From Bacteroides stercorirosoris (GTDB taxonomy: Bacteria > Bacteroidota > Bacteroidia > Bacteroidales > Bacteroidaceae): DNA of 64,000 bases. A program made the position numbers and the translations under genes. Every line of letters begins with the position of its first letter. The first letter of the stretch is position 1. Where the stretch lies: contig NZ_FQZN01000013.1 in NCBI RefSeq assembly GCF_900142015.1, forward strand, positions 90,057 through 154,056, given 5' to 3'. Shown here in pieces: positions 62,466-64,000 of this stretch. Under the pieces are notes generated by a model that did not search any database, was not told where the DNA came from, and saw only the letters and a list, made by a program, of their open reading frames with translations.

Positions 62466-62489
62466 TTATCTCATTTTTTATGTATATTT

Positions 62490-62522
62490 GCCGTCACTTT
62501 GCCATAAAAGTGGCGGCTTTTT
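62490..62522 (+). terminator. Terminator after the POT gene
   Basis: GCCGTCACTTT pairs with AAAGTGGCGGC (one mismatch) and is followed by five Ts. A -7-like TATATTTG (62483-62490) just before it could start the next gene, which would then pass through the hairpin. Confidence 0.75.
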
Positions 62523-62540
62523 CTAATAAAGGAGAACGGA

Positions 62541-63344
62541 ATGAAAGTAAAATTTATAAGCCTTGCGAGCGGTAGTAGTGGCAACTGCTATTATATAGGC
62601 ACTGAAAAATACGGAATACTTATCGACGCTGGTATTGCAGCGCGTACTATTAAGAAATCACTAAAAGAAGCGGGTATCAACATGGAGACGATTCGCGCGG
62701 TTTTTGTTACGCATGATCATGCGGATCATATCAAGGCTGTGGGCGGACTGGGAGAAAAGTTGCATATTCCTATTTATACCACTGCACGCATCCATGAAGG
62801 CATCAACAAGAGTTATTGCATGACGGAAAAACTTCACTCTTCCGTCCGCTATCTGGAGAAAGAAGAACCGATGCAGCTGGAAGATTTCCGCATCGAGTCT
62901 TTTGAAGTTCCGCATGATGGTACGGATAACGTGGGGTACTGCATTGAAATCGATGGTAAGGTGTTCTCGTTCCTTACTGACCTTGGTGAAATCACACCTA
63001 CTGCCGCTCGGTTCATCCGTAAGGCCAATTACTTGATATTGGAGGCTAACTATGACGATGAAATGCTGCGGATGGGTACATATCCGCAATATCTGAAAGA
63101 TCGTATCACGAGCCGTACAGGGCATATGAGCAATATTGCGACTGCTGAATTCCTGGCAGAGAATATCACGGAAAACCTGAAATATATATGGCTTTGCCAT
63201 TTGAGCAAAGATAATAATCATCCGGAACTTGCATATAAGACAGTGGAATGGCAGTTGAAGAGCAAAGGTATATTGGTAGGTAAAGATGTGCAACTCTGCG
63301 CTTTAAAACGTAGTACTCCTTCGGACTTATATGAGTTTGAATAA
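62541..63344 (+). CDS. MBL-fold metallo-hydrolase (YycJ/WalJ-like)
   Basis: This is a 267-residue beta-lactamase-fold protein. THDHADH at about residues 56-62 is the metal site, and the strand LASGSSGNCYYIG at 7-19 and the loop PHDGTDNVGY are family features. YycJ-type proteins are metal-dependent nucleases or phosphodiesterases linked to DNA repair. The start follows GGAG 9 bases upstream, an unusually clear ribosome-binding site. Confidence 0.88.
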   Translation: MKVKFISLASGSSGNCYYIGTEKYGILIDAGIAARTIKKSLKEAGINMETIRAVFVTHDHADHIKAVGGLGEKLHIPIYTTARIHEGINKSYCMTEKLHSSVRYLEKEEPMQLEDFRIESFEVPHDGTDNVGYCIEIDGKVFSFLTDLGEITPTAARFIRKANYLILEANYDDEMLRMGTYPQYLKDRITSRTGHMSNIATAEFLAENITENLKYIWLCHLSKDNNHPELAYKTVEWQLKSKGILVGKDVQLCALKRSTPSDLYEFE

Positions 63345-63382
63345 AAAAAGCCGCTTTCATCGGGAAAAAAGAATTGATTTTG

Positions 63383-63414
63383 TTTGGATGAATAAAATAA
63401 AACAACTACTTTTG
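63383..63414 (+). promoter_or_regulatory. Promoter for tRNA-Lys
   Basis: TTTG at 63383-63386 and TACTTTTG at 63407-63414, 20 bases apart. The tRNA starts 24 bases after the -7 box. Confidence 0.75.
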
Positions 63415-63437
63415 CACCCGCAAATAAGAAAAACGAT

Positions 63438-63510
63438 GCACTCTTAGCTCAGTTGGTAGAGCAACTGACTCTTAATCAGTGGGTCCAGGGTTCGAATCCC
63501 TGAGGGTGTA
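63438..63510 (+). tRNA. tRNA-Lys (anticodon CUU)
   Basis: A 73-nt cloverleaf: acceptor GCACTCT pairs with AGGGTGT (a G-U at the first position), D arm AGCTCAGTTGGTAGAGC, anticodon stem ACTGA/TCAGT with loop CTCTTAA giving anticodon CTT, and T arm CAGGGTTCGAATCCCTG. CCA is not encoded. A Rho-independent terminator follows at 63518. Confidence 0.9.
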
Positions 63511-63517
63511 CGAAAGT

Positions 63518-63555
63518 AAGGTTCTGAAAACAATTGATTTTCAGAACCTTTTTTT
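63518..63555 (+). terminator. Terminator after tRNA-Lys
   Basis: AAGGTTCTGAAAA pairs with TTTTCAGAACCTT around a short loop, then a T-run, beginning 8 bases after the tRNA end. Confidence 0.85.
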
Positions 63556-63631
63556 ATTCCATATGCTATCACTAAACTAAAGAATACTGAAATCTTCGGG
63601 TCAGTCCGAAAACCCTGTGGTTATGTTAAAT

Positions 63632-64000
63632 CTACACTGTTAGTTTGCATAATCTAAAAATAAAGAATGGTATATCTCCGACTCCCCTAAACTGTGCTCT
63701 GAACGCTTTAATTTTTGCATTGAATGATTCAGCAAATGCATTTGTTTCCCTGTTAACGAAATAGTTTAGTATTGTTTCATAATAGTTCTGCATGGTATTT
63801 GTTACGGTTCTGAAACATCCGTATCCAAGTTTTTCTATTTTATTGTACCACAAGGCAAGCTTTCCACGTGCCACATCCTTGTCATAGTGCTTATTATACA
63901 CATTGGTCAACTCTATGGCTAAGTCGTAAACTGATTTCAATTCCGGATAATGTTCGAATATGATTTCCGCACGTATTCTTTGGGATTCAGTCCATTTACT
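63632..64000 (-). CDS. ISL3-type transposase, C-terminal part (cut by window edge)
   Basis: The frame is open to the end of the window, giving 122 codons of the C-terminus. The stretch RETNAFAESFNAKIKAFRAQFRGVGDIPFF is characteristic of ISL3-family DDE transposases. The rest of the gene and the left end of the IS lie outside. No inverted repeat at the visible end was found in the bases between the tRNA terminator and the stop. Confidence 0.8.
   Translation of the reverse strand, partial: SKWTESQRIRAEIIFEHYPELKSVYDLAIELTNVYNKHYDKDVARGKLALWYNKIEKLGYGCFRTVTNTMQNYYETILNYFVNRETNAFAESFNAKIKAFRAQFRGVGDIPFFIFRLCKLTV

Noticed and set aside
1..64000. CRISPR array
   Set aside because: No repeat-spacer pattern was found; repeats seen are palindromes, short direct pairs or shared leaders.

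Overview
The window is Bacteroides-type (Bacteroidales) chromosome interrupted by a complete tetracycline-resistance integrative conjugative element of the CTnDOT/CTnERL family. Evidence for the host: several starts are preceded by the Bacteroidetes promoter pattern (TTTG about 19-20 nt before TAnnTTTG), Shine-Dalgarno signals are weak, and the element carries tet(Q), rteA, rteB, rteC and an IntDOT-type integrase. The species cannot be fixed from the sequence.

Left chromosome (1-11766): the end of a zinc-ribbon/FHA gene, a DUF4373 gene with a cluster of inverted AAATGCCAC repeats at its 3' end, and a membrane protein with four CxxC-type knuckles. Then comes a hexuronate locus (uxaB and a LacI-type regulator on the minus strand, uxaC divergent on the plus strand, with facing promoter signals), a wza-wzc polysaccharide export pair, and a small HAD hydrolase.

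Integrated element (about 11767-60942, 49.2 kb): the ends were placed by the IntDOT core GTAnnTTTGC, found as GCAAAGTTAC at 11767 and GCAAAGATAC at 60943. Order: intDOT; small HTH genes; the excision operon xis2c-xis2d-orf3-exc; DUF1896 and a 1938-aa methylase-helicase; the tet(Q)-rteA-rteB operon with its leader; a RibD/DHFR-like gene behind a long nested palindrome; rteC; an AT-rich cargo pair (DUF4143 ATPase and KAP NTPase); mobC-mobB-mobA on the minus strand; a probable oriT; traA to traQ plus a lysozyme on the plus strand; and a minus-strand operon of small genes with PcfJ/PcfK-like proteins. By the published CTnDOT model, tetracycline relieves tet(Q) attenuation, raises RteA/RteB, which turn on rteC; RteC turns on the xis2c operon, and the excision proteins stimulate transfer.

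Right chromosome (60943-64000): a POT-family peptide transporter, a YycJ-like metallo-hydrolase, tRNA-Lys(CUU), and an ISL3-type transposase cut by the window edge.

The best candidate for something undescribed is the cargo at 33.47-38.10 kb: a DUF4143 ATPase and a membrane-inserted KAP NTPase, preceded by paired direct repeats and closed by nested palindromes that run into the mobC stop codon. Other points of note: integration separated the HAD gene's -7 box from its -33 box by 49 kb; a 121-nt nested palindrome followed by a terminator lies before the RibD-like gene; several element genes share an AAATCCAAAGTAA leader; and two palindromic or relic sequences lie upstream of tet(Q).
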